Part shown: piece by piece, positions 1 to 5,403 of the stretch
How the letters are laid out: every line of letters begins with the position of its first letter
How positions within the stretch are numbered: position 1 is the first letter of the stretch
The notes under the pieces: generated by a model
Told to the model about the DNA's origin: nothing
The model's database searches: none
The model's input: the letters and a program-made list of their open reading frames with translations, nothing else
Origin: Agaricicola taiwanensis_A
Lineage (GTDB): Bacteria > Pseudomonadota > Alphaproteobacteria > Rhizobiales > Methylopilaceae
Direction of reading: 5' to 3'
NCBI GenBank assembly: GCA_040394255.1
Contig: JBEBSP010000189.1
Span: forward strand, 1-5,403
DNA: 5,403 nt
Program-made: the position numbers and the translations under genes

Positions 1-1025
1 CGGCGTTCCTCGGCCGGCGGCAGGAAGGACGCGTCGAAGACGTCCGCAGGCTCCGGTTTGTCCTTCAGGCCTTGCGCCTCGGCGATCAGCTCGATCGACG
101 CCGCAAGGCGGGTTTCGTCCACGCCGCCGATGCCGTTGAGCCGCACGCCTTGCGTCACGATATTGCCATCCAGCGCCGCGCGCAGGCGCTCGATCTCGGT
201 GGCGCGGACGGCGTTGGGATTGCGGTCCAGCACCCCGGCGATCGCCGCATCGGGATTGGCGAGCGCCAGCCTGATCCCCTTGATGATGGCGCGGATGAAG
301 CCCGTGACGGCCTCGGGATGCGCGTCGGCGAAGTCCGGGTTCACCAGCAGGGCGTTGCCATAGAGCGGCACGCCGTGATCCGCCATGGCCATGACCACGA
401 TGTCGGCGGCCGGCACGCCCTTGTCGCGCAGGCTGATCGCGGCGGAGTAGGAATAGCCGGTGATGGCGTCGACCTCGCCCGCGGCCAGCATGGGCTCGCG
501 CACCGGAAAGCCGATGTTGAGAATCTTGACCGCCTTGGCGTCGAGGCCGTTGGCCTTCAGGAAAACCGGCCATTGGGCGAAAGCGGCATCGCTCTTGGGT
601 GCGCCCAGCGTCTTGCCCTCAAGGCTCGCCGGATCGGAGATGCCCCGGCTCTTGCGGCCGACGATGGCGAAGGGCGGCCTGTCGTAGAGCATGAACACGG
701 CCTTGGGCCGTACCTCGTCGTCACGGGCGGTGAAGCGGATCAGGCTGTTGATGTCTCCCAGCGCCATGTCGTAGCCGCCTGTGGCGACGCGCTGGACGGC
801 GTCGACCGAGTTCGCGCCCGGTTCGACGGTGACGTCGAGGCCTTCATCCGCGAAGAAGCCCTTGTCCAGCGCCAGCAGGAAGGGGGCCGCCGGCCCCTCG
901 ATCTTCCAGTCCAGCGAAAAGCGGATCTCCACCGGGGTCTGCGTGTCCTCCCGGGCGGAGGCCGGCTGGGACATGTGCCATGCGGCGCAAAGCGTCGTGG
1001 CGATGAGGAGTGCGAGGCGGGTCAC
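1..1025 (-). CDS. ABC transporter substrate-binding protein, NMT1/THI5-like (NitT/TauT family), C-terminus cut by window edge
   Basis: Translating the minus strand from GTG at 1025 gives 341 uninterrupted residues running off the left edge. An in-frame TGA lies four codons upstream, so GTG is the only reasonable start; the leader upstream has GAAAG and AAGG but no strong Shine-Dalgarno. The N-terminus is a Sec signal peptide: TR, hydrophobic LALLIATTLCAAW, then PASA|RED with probable cleavage after about residue 24. The Cys at 13 lacks a lipobox context, so a soluble periplasmic protein is expected. Family hallmarks are FSLDWKIEGPAAPFLLALDKGFFADEGLDV-like sequence at about 35–65 (LDW, then KGFF..EGLDV), YDMALGDINSL near 85–95, LEGKTLGAP near 135–143, and AAGEVDAITGYSYS near 181–194. 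Such proteins deliver small organic or anionic ligands (nitrate, sulfonates, pyrimidines, others) to an ABC importer; this ligand is unknown. The segment ending in DASFLPPAEER resembles the C-terminus of this subgroup, so few residues should be missing. Transporter permease and ATPase genes, if adjacent, lie off-window. Confidence 0.88.
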   Translation of the reverse strand, partial: MTRLALLIATTLCAAWHMSQPASAREDTQTPVEIRFSLDWKIEGPAAPFLLALDKGFFADEGLDVTVEPGANSVDAVQRVATGGYDMALGDINSLIRFTARDDEVRPKAVFMLYDRPPFAIVGRKSRGISDPASLEGKTLGAPKSDAAFAQWPVFLKANGLDAKAVKILNIGFPVREPMLAAGEVDAITGYSYSAAISLRDKGVPAADIVVMAMADHGVPLYGNALLVNPDFADAHPEAVTGFIRAIIKGIRLALANPDAAIAGVLDRNPNAVRATEIERLRAALDGNIVTQGVRLNGIGGVDETRLAASIELIAEAQGLKDKPEPADVFDASFLPPAEER

Positions 1026-1058
1026 GGCCTTGGTCTTTCAGCCTGAAGGAACGCGGAG

Positions 1059-1091
1059 ATCATAGGTCATAATGGTTGCCAACTGTGTCAA
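1059..1091 (-). promoter_or_regulatory. Weak candidate promoter for the substrate-binding protein gene
   Basis: Reading the minus strand, a perfect -35-like TTGACA occupies 1091–1086 and a good -10-like TATGAT occupies 1064–1059. The spacer is 21 bases, longer than the usual 16–18; the alternative hexamer TATGAC (1071–1066) gives 14. Both spacings are poor, so the assignment is tentative. Position is sensible: transcription would start roughly 25–30 bases upstream of the GTG at 1025. Confidence 0.25.
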
Positions 1092-1096
1092 TTGCA

Positions 1097-1110
1097 GGCC
1101 GTTAACGGCC
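1097..1110. repeat. Perfect 14-bp palindrome GGCCGTTAACGGCC
   Basis: The two strands read identically over all 14 bases, centred on GTTAAC. It lies between the divergent genes, just upstream of the minus-strand TTGACA at 1086–1091 and directly against the inverted repeat at 1111–1136. Symmetry and position fit a binding site for a dimeric regulator, but no known consensus is recognised and the role is inferred only. Confidence 0.6.
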
Positions 1111-1136
1111 GGATGCCGGTCCATGACCCGGCATCC
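1111..1136. repeat. Inverted repeat, 9-bp perfect arms (GGATGCCGG / CCGGCATCC)
   Basis: The arms at 1111–1119 and 1128–1136 are exact reverse complements around an 8-base centre; inside, TC and GA can add two pairs with one bulged C, leaving a small CAT loop. No T-run follows on either strand, and no gene ends nearby, so an intrinsic terminator is unlikely. It could be an operator half of a compound site with the neighbouring palindrome, or a structured leader. Function is not determined. Confidence 0.55.
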
Positions 1137-1217
1137 GCACCCAACCCATTGTTCTGACACGTGATCTTGCCCGGAACGCCGCGCAGCTTTCCGGGAACAT
1201 GCTTTAACCTGCCGGCT

Positions 1218-1246
1218 TTGACGATCCGCATCGGGTCTGTTAGGTC
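1218..1246 (+). promoter_or_regulatory. Weak candidate promoter for zapE
   Basis: TTGACG (1218–1223) is a good -35 element for alphaproteobacterial housekeeping sigma factor. At a 17-base spacer follows TAGGTC (1241–1246), which keeps only the leading TA of the -10 consensus. Position is suitable, about 30 bases before the ATG at 1277. The weak -10 makes this tentative. Confidence 0.28.
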
Positions 1247-1276
1247 CGGCGGCGTGCGCAGCAGCAGGTCTTCTTC

Positions 1277-2446
1277 ATGAGCGAAACGGTTTCCGGGCGC
1301 TACGCGGCCCTGGTCGCGGCGGGCGACCTGACGCGCGACCCCGCGCAGGAAGCCGCGGCGCGGGCGCTGGACGGGCTCAACGCCGCGCTTGCCCAGCACC
1401 GCCTCGGACGCAAGAGTTCCGCGCTGGGCTGGCTGTTCGCGCGGCGCGCAACCCCGACTCCCAAAGGGCTCTATATCTGGGGCGAGGTCGGGCGCGGCAA
1501 GACCATGCTGATGGACCTGTTCTTCGGGCTTTCGCCGGTCGTCCGGAAGCGGCGTGTGCATTTCAACGCCTTCATGGCCGACGTCCATGCCCGCATCCAC
1601 GCCTACCGGCAGGCGCTCGCCGCCGGAACGGCCAGGACCGCCGACCCGATACCGCCCGTGGCCGATGCGCTGGCCGACGAAGGCTGGCTGCTGTGCTTCG
1701 ACGAGTTCCAGGTGACCGACATCGCCGACGCCATGATCCTGGGGCGGCTGTTCGAGCGGCTGTTCGAGCGCGGCGTGGTGGTGGTGGCGACCTCCAACGT
1801 CGAACCGGCGAACCTCTACCGCAACGGGCTCAACCGCGCCCTGTTCCTGCCGTTCATCGCCATGGTCGAGCAGCGCATGGAGGTGCTGCGGCTCGATGCG
1901 CGCGAGGATTTCCGTCTCATCAAACTGGAGGGCGTGCCCGTATGGCATGTGCCGCCGGACGGACAGGCGAAGGCGGCCCTCGACGGTGTGTTCGCGCGGC
2001 TGGCGGTCGGGACAACCCCCGCGCCGGTGGAGCTGACGGTGCTGGGGCGCACACTGACCGTGCCCTGCGCCGCCATGGGCGTGGCGCGCTTCAGCTTCGC
2101 CGAACTGTGCGACCAGCCGCTGGCGGCGGCGGACTATCTCGCCATCGCCGAGCGCTTCCACACGCTGCTGATCGAGGGCATCCCGCGCCTGACCGAGGAG
2201 CGGCGCAACCCGACCAAGCGGTTCATCCTCCTGATCGACACGCTCTACGAGAGCCACGTCAAGCTGATCGCCTCCGCCGAGGCCGAGCCGGAGGACCTGC
2301 TCGCTCCGGGCAACCACCACGCCTTCGAATTCCAGCGAACGCTGTCACGCCTGGTGGAGATGCGGTCGGCGGCCTGGCTCGCCGCTCCGCACGGCCGCGG
2401 CGAGGAGCCGCGTGACGCCGACACCGGCGGGCTGGTCGAAACCTGA
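1277..2446 (+). CDS. zapE: Cell division protein ZapE (AFG1-like P-loop ATPase)
   Basis: This 389-residue protein is a full-length member of the AFG1/ZapE ATPase family. In E. coli ZapE associates with the division septum and destabilises FtsZ polymers in an ATP-dependent way; the mitochondrial homologue AFG1/LACE1 is tied to turnover of respiratory proteins. Visible motifs are Walker A GEVGRGKT (69–76) followed by MLMDLFF, HFNAFM (95–100), Walker B LLCFDEF (138–144) with DEF continuing into QVTDIADAM, sensor-1 VVVATSN (168–174), and YRNGLNRALFLPFI (181–194), whose Arg residues are candidate arginine fingers. The C-terminal part has RFHTLLIEGIP, the RRNPTKRFILLIDTLYE segment (309–324) and FEFQRTLSRLVEM, all typical of the family. 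ATG at 1277 is forced: an in-frame TAG lies at 1241 and no other start intervenes. A weak GCAGG sits about 8 bases before it. mdh follows 133 bases downstream. The last 20 residues are hydrophilic and poorly conserved. Confidence 0.95.
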   Translation: MSETVSGRYAALVAAGDLTRDPAQEAAARALDGLNAALAQHRLGRKSSALGWLFARRATPTPKGLYIWGEVGRGKTMLMDLFFGLSPVVRKRRVHFNAFMADVHARIHAYRQALAAGTARTADPIPPVADALADEGWLLCFDEFQVTDIADAMILGRLFERLFERGVVVVATSNVEPANLYRNGLNRALFLPFIAMVEQRMEVLRLDAREDFRLIKLEGVPVWHVPPDGQAKAALDGVFARLAVGTTPAPVELTVLGRTLTVPCAAMGVARFSFAELCDQPLAAADYLAIAERFHTLLIEGIPRLTEERRNPTKRFILLIDTLYESHVKLIASAEAEPEDLLAPGNHHAFEFQRTLSRLVEMRSAAWLAAPHGRGEEPRDADTGGLVET

Positions 2447-2579
2447 CGCCGTCTTAGACATTCGAACAAAATCCGCCCGGTTTGCGATGCTACGGCTTGA
2501 ACCATGCGTCGAATGGGTCTAGGGACTCCCCGGCCCGTCGGGTCTCCACCCACCCTCAGGAAAACGTGCGCAAAACCTC
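2447..2579 (+). promoter_or_regulatory. zapE–mdh intergenic leader, no clear terminator or strong promoter
   Basis: These 133 bases contain no convincing terminator for zapE, so read-through into mdh is possible. A promoter-like pair TTGAAC (2497–2502) and TAGGGA (2520–2525) has a 17-base spacer but a poor -10. A short stem GGCCC/GGGTC around GTC (2532–2544) is too weak to call. An AGGAAAA run at 2558–2564 is the best Shine-Dalgarno-like sequence but lies 18 bases from the mdh ATG. The length suits an mdh promoter, which is inference. Confidence 0.3.
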
Positions 2580-3545
2580 ATGGCCCGTAACAAGATTGCA
2601 TTGATCGGCGCTGGCCAGATCGGCGGAACACTCGCTCATCTGGCAGGCCTCAAAGAGCTCGGCGACATCATCCTCTTCGATATCGTCGAAGGTACCCCCC
2701 AGGGGAAAGCCCTCGACATCGCGGAATCCTCCCCCGTCGACGGTTTCGACGCCAAGCTCAAGGGCGTGAATTCCTATGCCGGGATCGAAGGCGCCGACGT
2801 CGTCATCGTCACCGCCGGCGTGCCGCGCAAGCCGGGCATGAGCCGCGACGACCTCCTCGGCACCAACCTCAAGGTCATGGAGCAGGTCGGCGCGGGCATC
2901 GCGAAATACGCGCCCGACGCCTTCGTGATCTGCATCACCAATCCGCTCGACGCCATGGTCTGGGCGCTGCAGAAGACCTCGGGCCTTCCGGCCAACAAGG
3001 TGGTCGGCATGGCCGGCGTGCTCGACAGCGCGCGGTTCAGCCACTTCCTCGCCGAGGAGTTCGACGTCTCGATCAAGGACGTCACCACCTTCGTGCTGGG
3101 CGGCCACGGCGACACCATGGTGCCGCTGGTGCGCTACTCCACGGTGGCGGGCATCCCGCTGCCGGACCTCGTCAAGATGGGCTGGACCACCAAGGACCGC
3201 CTCGACCAGATCGTCCAGCGCACCCGTGACGGCGGCGCCGAGATCGTCGGCCTCCTGAAGACCGGATCGGCCTTCTACGCACCGGCGGCGGCGGCGATCC
3301 AGATGGCCGAGAGCTACCTCAAGGACCAGAAGCGCGTGCTGCCCTGCGCGGCGCAGCTTACCGGCCAGTACAAGGTCGACAACCTCTATGTCGGCGTGCC
3401 GGTGGTGATCGGCGCGGGCGGCGTGGAGCGCGTGGTCGAGATCGAACTCGACAGCGGCGAACGCGCCATGCTCGACAAATCGATCGACAGCGTTCGCGGT
3501 CTCGTGGAAGCCTGTCAAAAGCTTGCGCCAAACCTTGGCGCCTGA
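2580..3545 (+). CDS. mdh: Malate dehydrogenase (NAD-dependent, LDH-like type)
   Basis: The 321-residue product oxidises malate to oxaloacetate with NAD+ in the cytosolic TCA cycle. It belongs to the LDH-like malate dehydrogenases common in alphaproteobacteria rather than the E. coli type. The Rossmann fingerprint GAGQIGG is at 10–16, with acidic D34 ending the second strand, which favours NAD over NADP. The substrate loop VPRKPGMSRDDL (81–92) carries R83 and R89; Arg at the position where lactate dehydrogenases have Gln marks malate specificity. ITNPLD (119–124) gives N121, LDSARF (148–153) gives D149 and R152, and GGHGD (174–178) gives catalytic H176, so the Asp-His relay and substrate arginines are intact. 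The start MARNKIALIGAG matches the family and the fold begins at once, so ATG at 2580 is secure even though the nearest AGGA lies 18 bases upstream. sucC follows after 79 bases holding two hairpins. Confidence 0.97.
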   Translation: MARNKIALIGAGQIGGTLAHLAGLKELGDIILFDIVEGTPQGKALDIAESSPVDGFDAKLKGVNSYAGIEGADVVIVTAGVPRKPGMSRDDLLGTNLKVMEQVGAGIAKYAPDAFVICITNPLDAMVWALQKTSGLPANKVVGMAGVLDSARFSHFLAEEFDVSIKDVTTFVLGGHGDTMVPLVRYSTVAGIPLPDLVKMGWTTKDRLDQIVQRTRDGGAEIVGLLKTGSAFYAPAAAAIQMAESYLKDQKRVLPCAAQLTGQYKVDNLYVGVPVVIGAGGVERVVEIELDSGERAMLDKSIDSVRGLVEACQKLAPNLGA

Positions 3546-3556
3546 CGCGTGACAAA

Positions 3557-3585
3557 GCAGCGGCCCGTGGGCCGCTGCATTTGCA
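3557..3585 (+). terminator. Strong hairpin after mdh, possible partial terminator or attenuator
   Basis: GCAGCGGCCC (3557–3566) and GGGCCGCTGC (3569–3578) are exact reverse complements, giving a very stable GC-rich stem of nine usable pairs with a CGTG tetraloop. It begins 11 bases after the mdh stop. The downstream ATTTGCATT is T-rich but broken, so termination would be incomplete. Because sucC continues in the same direction, the likely effect is protection of the mdh 3' end or lowering of sucCD transcription relative to mdh. Confidence 0.55.
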
Positions 3586-3591
3586 TTAGGG

Positions 3592-3607
3592 GCCCGTTGA
3601 TACGGGC
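3592..3607 (+). repeat. Second hairpin in the sucC leader
   Basis: GCCCGT (3592–3597) and ACGGGC (3602–3607) form a perfect 6-bp stem with a TGAT loop. It ends immediately before the GGAAATGGA purine-rich stretch that serves as the sucC ribosome binding region (TGGA at 3613–3616, 8 bases before ATG). The bases GGCCCGT at 3591–3597 repeat those at 3562–3568 in the preceding hairpin, so alternative pairings are possible. Confidence 0.5.
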
Positions 3608-3624
3608 GGAAATGGACCTACGAC

Positions 3625-4824
3625 ATGAACATTCATGAATATCAGGCCAAGGCCGTGCTGAAGGAATTCGGCGTTCCGGTCTCGCGCGGCGTGGCGGTGT
3701 TCTCCGCCGACGAGGCCGAGAAGGCCGCCAACGAGCTGGGCGGACCGCTCTGGGTCGTGAAGTCCCAGATCCATGCCGGCGGACGCGGCAAGGGCAAGTT
3801 CAAGGAAGCCGCCGCCGGCGAAAAGGGCGGCGTGCGCCTCGCCAAATCAGTCGACGAGGTCAAGACCTTCGTGTCCCAGATGCTGGGCAACACGCTGGTG
3901 ACGATCCAGACCGGCCCGGCCGGCAAGCAGGTCAACCGCATCTATGTCGAGGACGGCTCCGACATCGAGAAGGAATTCTACCTCTCGATCCTGGTCGACC
4001 GCGTCACCTCGCGCGTGTCCTTCGTGGTCTCCACCGAAGGCGGCATGGACATCGAGGAAGTGGCCCATTCCACTCCCGAGAAGATCATCTCGTTCTCGGT
4101 CGATCCGGCCACCGGCGTGATGCCGCACCATGGCCGCACGGTCGCCAAGGCGCTGGGCCTCACCGGCGATCTGTCCAAGCAGGCGGTGGCCCTGGTGGCC
4201 AAGCTCTACAAGGCCTTCGTGTCCAAGGACATGGAGATGCTGGAGATCAACCCCCTCATCATCACCAAGGACGGCCAGCTCAAGGCGCTCGACGCCAAGG
4301 TGTCGTTCGACGGCAACGCGCTCTACCGCCATCCCGAGATCGTGGAACTGCGCGACGAGAGCGAGGAGGACGCCAAGGAGATCGAGGCGTCCAAGCATGA
4401 CCTCGCCTACATCGCGCTCGACGGCACCATCGGCTGCATGGTGAACGGCGCGGGGCTGGCCATGGCCACGCTCGACATCATCAAGCTCTATGGCGAAGAG
4501 CCCGCCAACTTCCTCGACGTCGGCGGCGGCGCCTCGGAGGAGAAGGTGACGGCGGCGTTCAAGATCATCACCGCCGACCCGAACGTGAAGGGCATCCTGG
4601 TCAACATCTTCGGCGGCATCATGAAATGCGATGTGATCGCGCGCGGCGTGATCGCGGCGGTCAAGGCCGTCGGCCTTCAGGTTCCGCTGGTGGTGCGCCT
4701 GGAAGGCACCAACGTGGAGGAGGGCAAGACCATCATCCGCGAATCCGGCCTCAACGTCATCCCCGCCGACGATCTCGACGACGCGGCCCAGAAAATCGTC
4801 ACCGCCGTGAAGGGTGCCCGCTGA
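3625..4824 (+). CDS. sucC: Succinyl-CoA ligase (ADP-forming) beta subunit
   Basis: The 399-residue protein is the nucleotide-binding beta subunit of succinyl-CoA synthetase, which with SucD converts succinyl-CoA, phosphate and ADP (or GDP) to succinate, CoA and ATP (or GTP) in the TCA cycle. The ATP-grasp domain starts at MNIHEYQAK, with VVKSQIHAGGRGKG (44–57) supplying the nucleotide-binding Lys and glycine loop, EINP (207–210) and LDAK (222–225) supplying Mg-ligand residues N209 and D223. The C-terminal ligase domain has ALDGTIGCMVNGAGLAM (264–280), FLDVGGGAS (297–304) and NIFGGI (327–332). Between GGRGK and GGV there are about ten more residues than in E. coli SucC (388 aa), a feature shared with alphaproteobacterial and mitochondrial beta subunits. 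The TGA stop overlaps the sucD ATG by one base. ATG at 3625 begins the conserved N-terminus and has TGGA 8 bases upstream. Nucleotide preference cannot be decided here. Confidence 0.97.
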   Translation: MNIHEYQAKAVLKEFGVPVSRGVAVFSADEAEKAANELGGPLWVVKSQIHAGGRGKGKFKEAAAGEKGGVRLAKSVDEVKTFVSQMLGNTLVTIQTGPAGKQVNRIYVEDGSDIEKEFYLSILVDRVTSRVSFVVSTEGGMDIEEVAHSTPEKIISFSVDPATGVMPHHGRTVAKALGLTGDLSKQAVALVAKLYKAFVSKDMEMLEINPLIITKDGQLKALDAKVSFDGNALYRHPEIVELRDESEEDAKEIEASKHDLAYIALDGTIGCMVNGAGLAMATLDIIKLYGEEPANFLDVGGGASEEKVTAAFKIITADPNVKGILVNIFGGIMKCDVIARGVIAAVKAVGLQVPLVVRLEGTNVEEGKTIIRESGLNVIPADDLDDAAQKIVTAVKGAR

Positions 4825-5403
4825 TGTCCATTCTGATCGACAACACCACCAAGGTCATCTGCCAGGGCTTCACCGGCAAGAACGGCACCTTCCATTCCGA
4901 GCAGGCGATCGCCTACGGAACGAAGATGGTCGGCGGCACCTCGCCGGGCAAGGGCGGCTCGACCCACCTCGGCCTGCCGGTGTTCGACACCGTGACGGAG
5001 GCCCGCGAGGCGACCGGCGCCAATGCCTCGGTGGTCTACGTTCCGCCTCCGGGCGCGGCGGACGCCATCTGCGAGGCCATCCAGGCGGAAATCCCGCTGA
5101 TCGTCTGCATCACCGAGGGCATCCCGGTCGCGGACATGATCAAGGTGCGGCGCGCGCTGGACGGTTCGAAATCACGGCTGATCGGCCCCAACTGCCCCGG
5201 CATCGTGACGGCGGGCGAGAGCAAGATCGGCATCATGCCCGCCAACATCTTCAAGAAGGGCAACGTCGGCATCGTGTCGCGCTCCGGCACGCTGACCTAT
5301 GAGGCGGTGTTCCAGACCAGCCAGGAAGGCCTCGGCCAGAGCACGGCCGTCGGCATCGGCGGCGATCCGGTCAAGGGCACCGAGTTCATCGACATGCTGG
5401 AGA
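4824..5403 (+). CDS. sucD: Succinyl-CoA ligase alpha subunit, 3' end cut by window edge
   Basis: The first 193 codons of the CoA-binding, phospho-histidine-bearing alpha subunit are present; the family is about 290–300 residues long. MSILIDNTTKVICQGFTGKN is nearly identical to E. coli SucD. The Rossmann CoA-binding region shows GFTGKNGTFHSEQAI (15–29), GGTSPGKGGSTHLGLPVF (37–54), VYVPPPGAADAI (71–82), ITEGIP (96–101), IGPNCPGI (120–127) and the SRSGTLTYE segment (152–160) with GIGGDP (177–182). The His that becomes phosphorylated (His246 in E. coli, in a GHAGA motif) lies beyond the right edge and cannot be checked. ATG at 4824 overlaps the sucC stop in TGATG, and GAAGGG (4809–4814) inside sucC sits 9 bases before the start, so the subunits are translationally coupled and made in matched amounts. 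2-oxoglutarate dehydrogenase genes may follow, as in many alphaproteobacteria. Confidence 0.97.
   Translation, partial: MSILIDNTTKVICQGFTGKNGTFHSEQAIAYGTKMVGGTSPGKGGSTHLGLPVFDTVTEAREATGANASVVYVPPPGAADAICEAIQAEIPLIVCITEGIPVADMIKVRRALDGSKSRLIGPNCPGIVTAGESKIGIMPANIFKKGNVGIVSRSGTLTYEAVFQTSQEGLGQSTAVGIGGDPVKGTEFIDMLE

Larger units (their letters stand above)
1026..1276. other. Divergent intergenic region between the binding-protein gene and zapE
   Basis: These 251 bases separate two divergently transcribed genes. No convincing reading frame is present. The visible contents are a perfect palindrome (1097–1110), an abutting inverted repeat (1111–1136), a perfect TTGACA hexamer on the minus strand (1086–1091), a TTGACG hexamer on the plus strand (1218–1223), and a CACGTG palindrome at 1158–1163. 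An in-frame TAG at 1241–1243 bounds the zapE frame. The segment presumably holds promoters for both directions, which is inference from gene orientation. Confidence 0.75.

Noticed and set aside
72..1046. Long plus-strand open frame (324 codons) over the left region
   Set aside because: It is antisense to the binding-protein gene, whose minus-strand product has a signal peptide and clear family motifs. The plus-strand product is rich in Arg, Gly, Asp and His with no recognisable domain, as expected of a shadow frame in GC-rich DNA.
1085..1160. GTGTCA (1085–1090) and TGACAC (1155–1160) as a wide inverted repeat
   Set aside because: Six-base arms 64 bases apart are expected by chance and the flanks do not extend the match.
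1088..2320. Long minus-strand open frame (410 codons) opposite zapE
   Set aside because: It mirrors the zapE reading frame, shows low-complexity His/Arg/Gly/Gln-rich composition and no domain; zapE has all its ATPase motifs intact.
2504..2590. Possible 28-residue leader peptide starting at ATG 2504 and ending just inside mdh
   Set aside because: The frame has no Shine-Dalgarno before its ATG, its Pro/Arg-rich product is unremarkable, and it carries no attenuation-type codon run. The overlap with the mdh start is suggestive but not enough to call it.
2556..3518. Minus-strand open frame (320 codons) opposite mdh
   Set aside because: It is an antisense shadow of mdh with the same codon-periodicity artefact; no domain or ribosome binding site supports it.
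4814..5302. Plus-strand 162-codon frame across the sucC–sucD junction
   Set aside because: It is out of frame with sucD, which is nearly identical to known alpha subunits over the same bases.
1..5403. Mobile element, CRISPR array, tRNA/rRNA or novel defence-type system
   Set aside because: No transposase, integrase, repeat-spacer pattern, tRNA cloverleaf or unfamiliar gene cluster is visible; all genes are recognised housekeeping or transport genes with uniform composition.

Overview
This is a GC-rich chromosomal segment of ordinary core-metabolism character, most likely from an alphaproteobacterium. Three observations point there: the gene order zapE–mdh–sucC–sucD, a familiar alphaproteobacterial arrangement in which the TCA-cycle genes form one cluster usually continuing into the 2-oxoglutarate dehydrogenase genes; a SucC that is about ten residues longer than the E. 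coli protein directly after its GGRGK motif; and GC-ending codon use throughout. I cannot name the genus.

Layout: the left fifth (1–1025, minus strand) is an almost complete periplasmic substrate-binding protein of the NMT1/THI5-like (NitT/TauT) ABC importer type; only its last residues lie off the left edge. A 251-base divergent intergenic region (1026–1276) follows. It carries a perfect 14-bp palindrome directly abutting a 9-bp-stem inverted repeat, plus weak promoter-like elements for both directions. The remaining genes are all on the plus strand: zapE (AFG1-like P-loop ATPase, 1277–2446), mdh (malate dehydrogenase, 2580–3545), sucC (succinyl-CoA ligase beta subunit, 3625–4824) and the first 193 codons of sucD (alpha subunit, 4824 to the right edge). 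sucC and sucD overlap by one base in a TGATG junction, which indicates translational coupling of the two subunits. Between mdh and sucC lie two consecutive hairpins, the first resembling a terminator or attenuator.

Function: Mdh (malate to oxaloacetate) and SucCD (succinyl-CoA to succinate with substrate-level phosphorylation) catalyse steps of the same cycle and are probably transcribed together, with the hairpin offering a point to adjust the ratio. ZapE is linked by position; its role in alphaproteobacteria is not evident from the sequence. The substrate-binding protein is divergently oriented and need not be functionally related.

I found no mobile element, CRISPR array, tRNA, rRNA or unfamiliar multi-gene system. 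The points worth checking are regulatory: the mdh start with a distant Shine-Dalgarno-like sequence, the mdh–sucC double hairpin with a shared 7-base repeat, and the palindromes in the divergent region.
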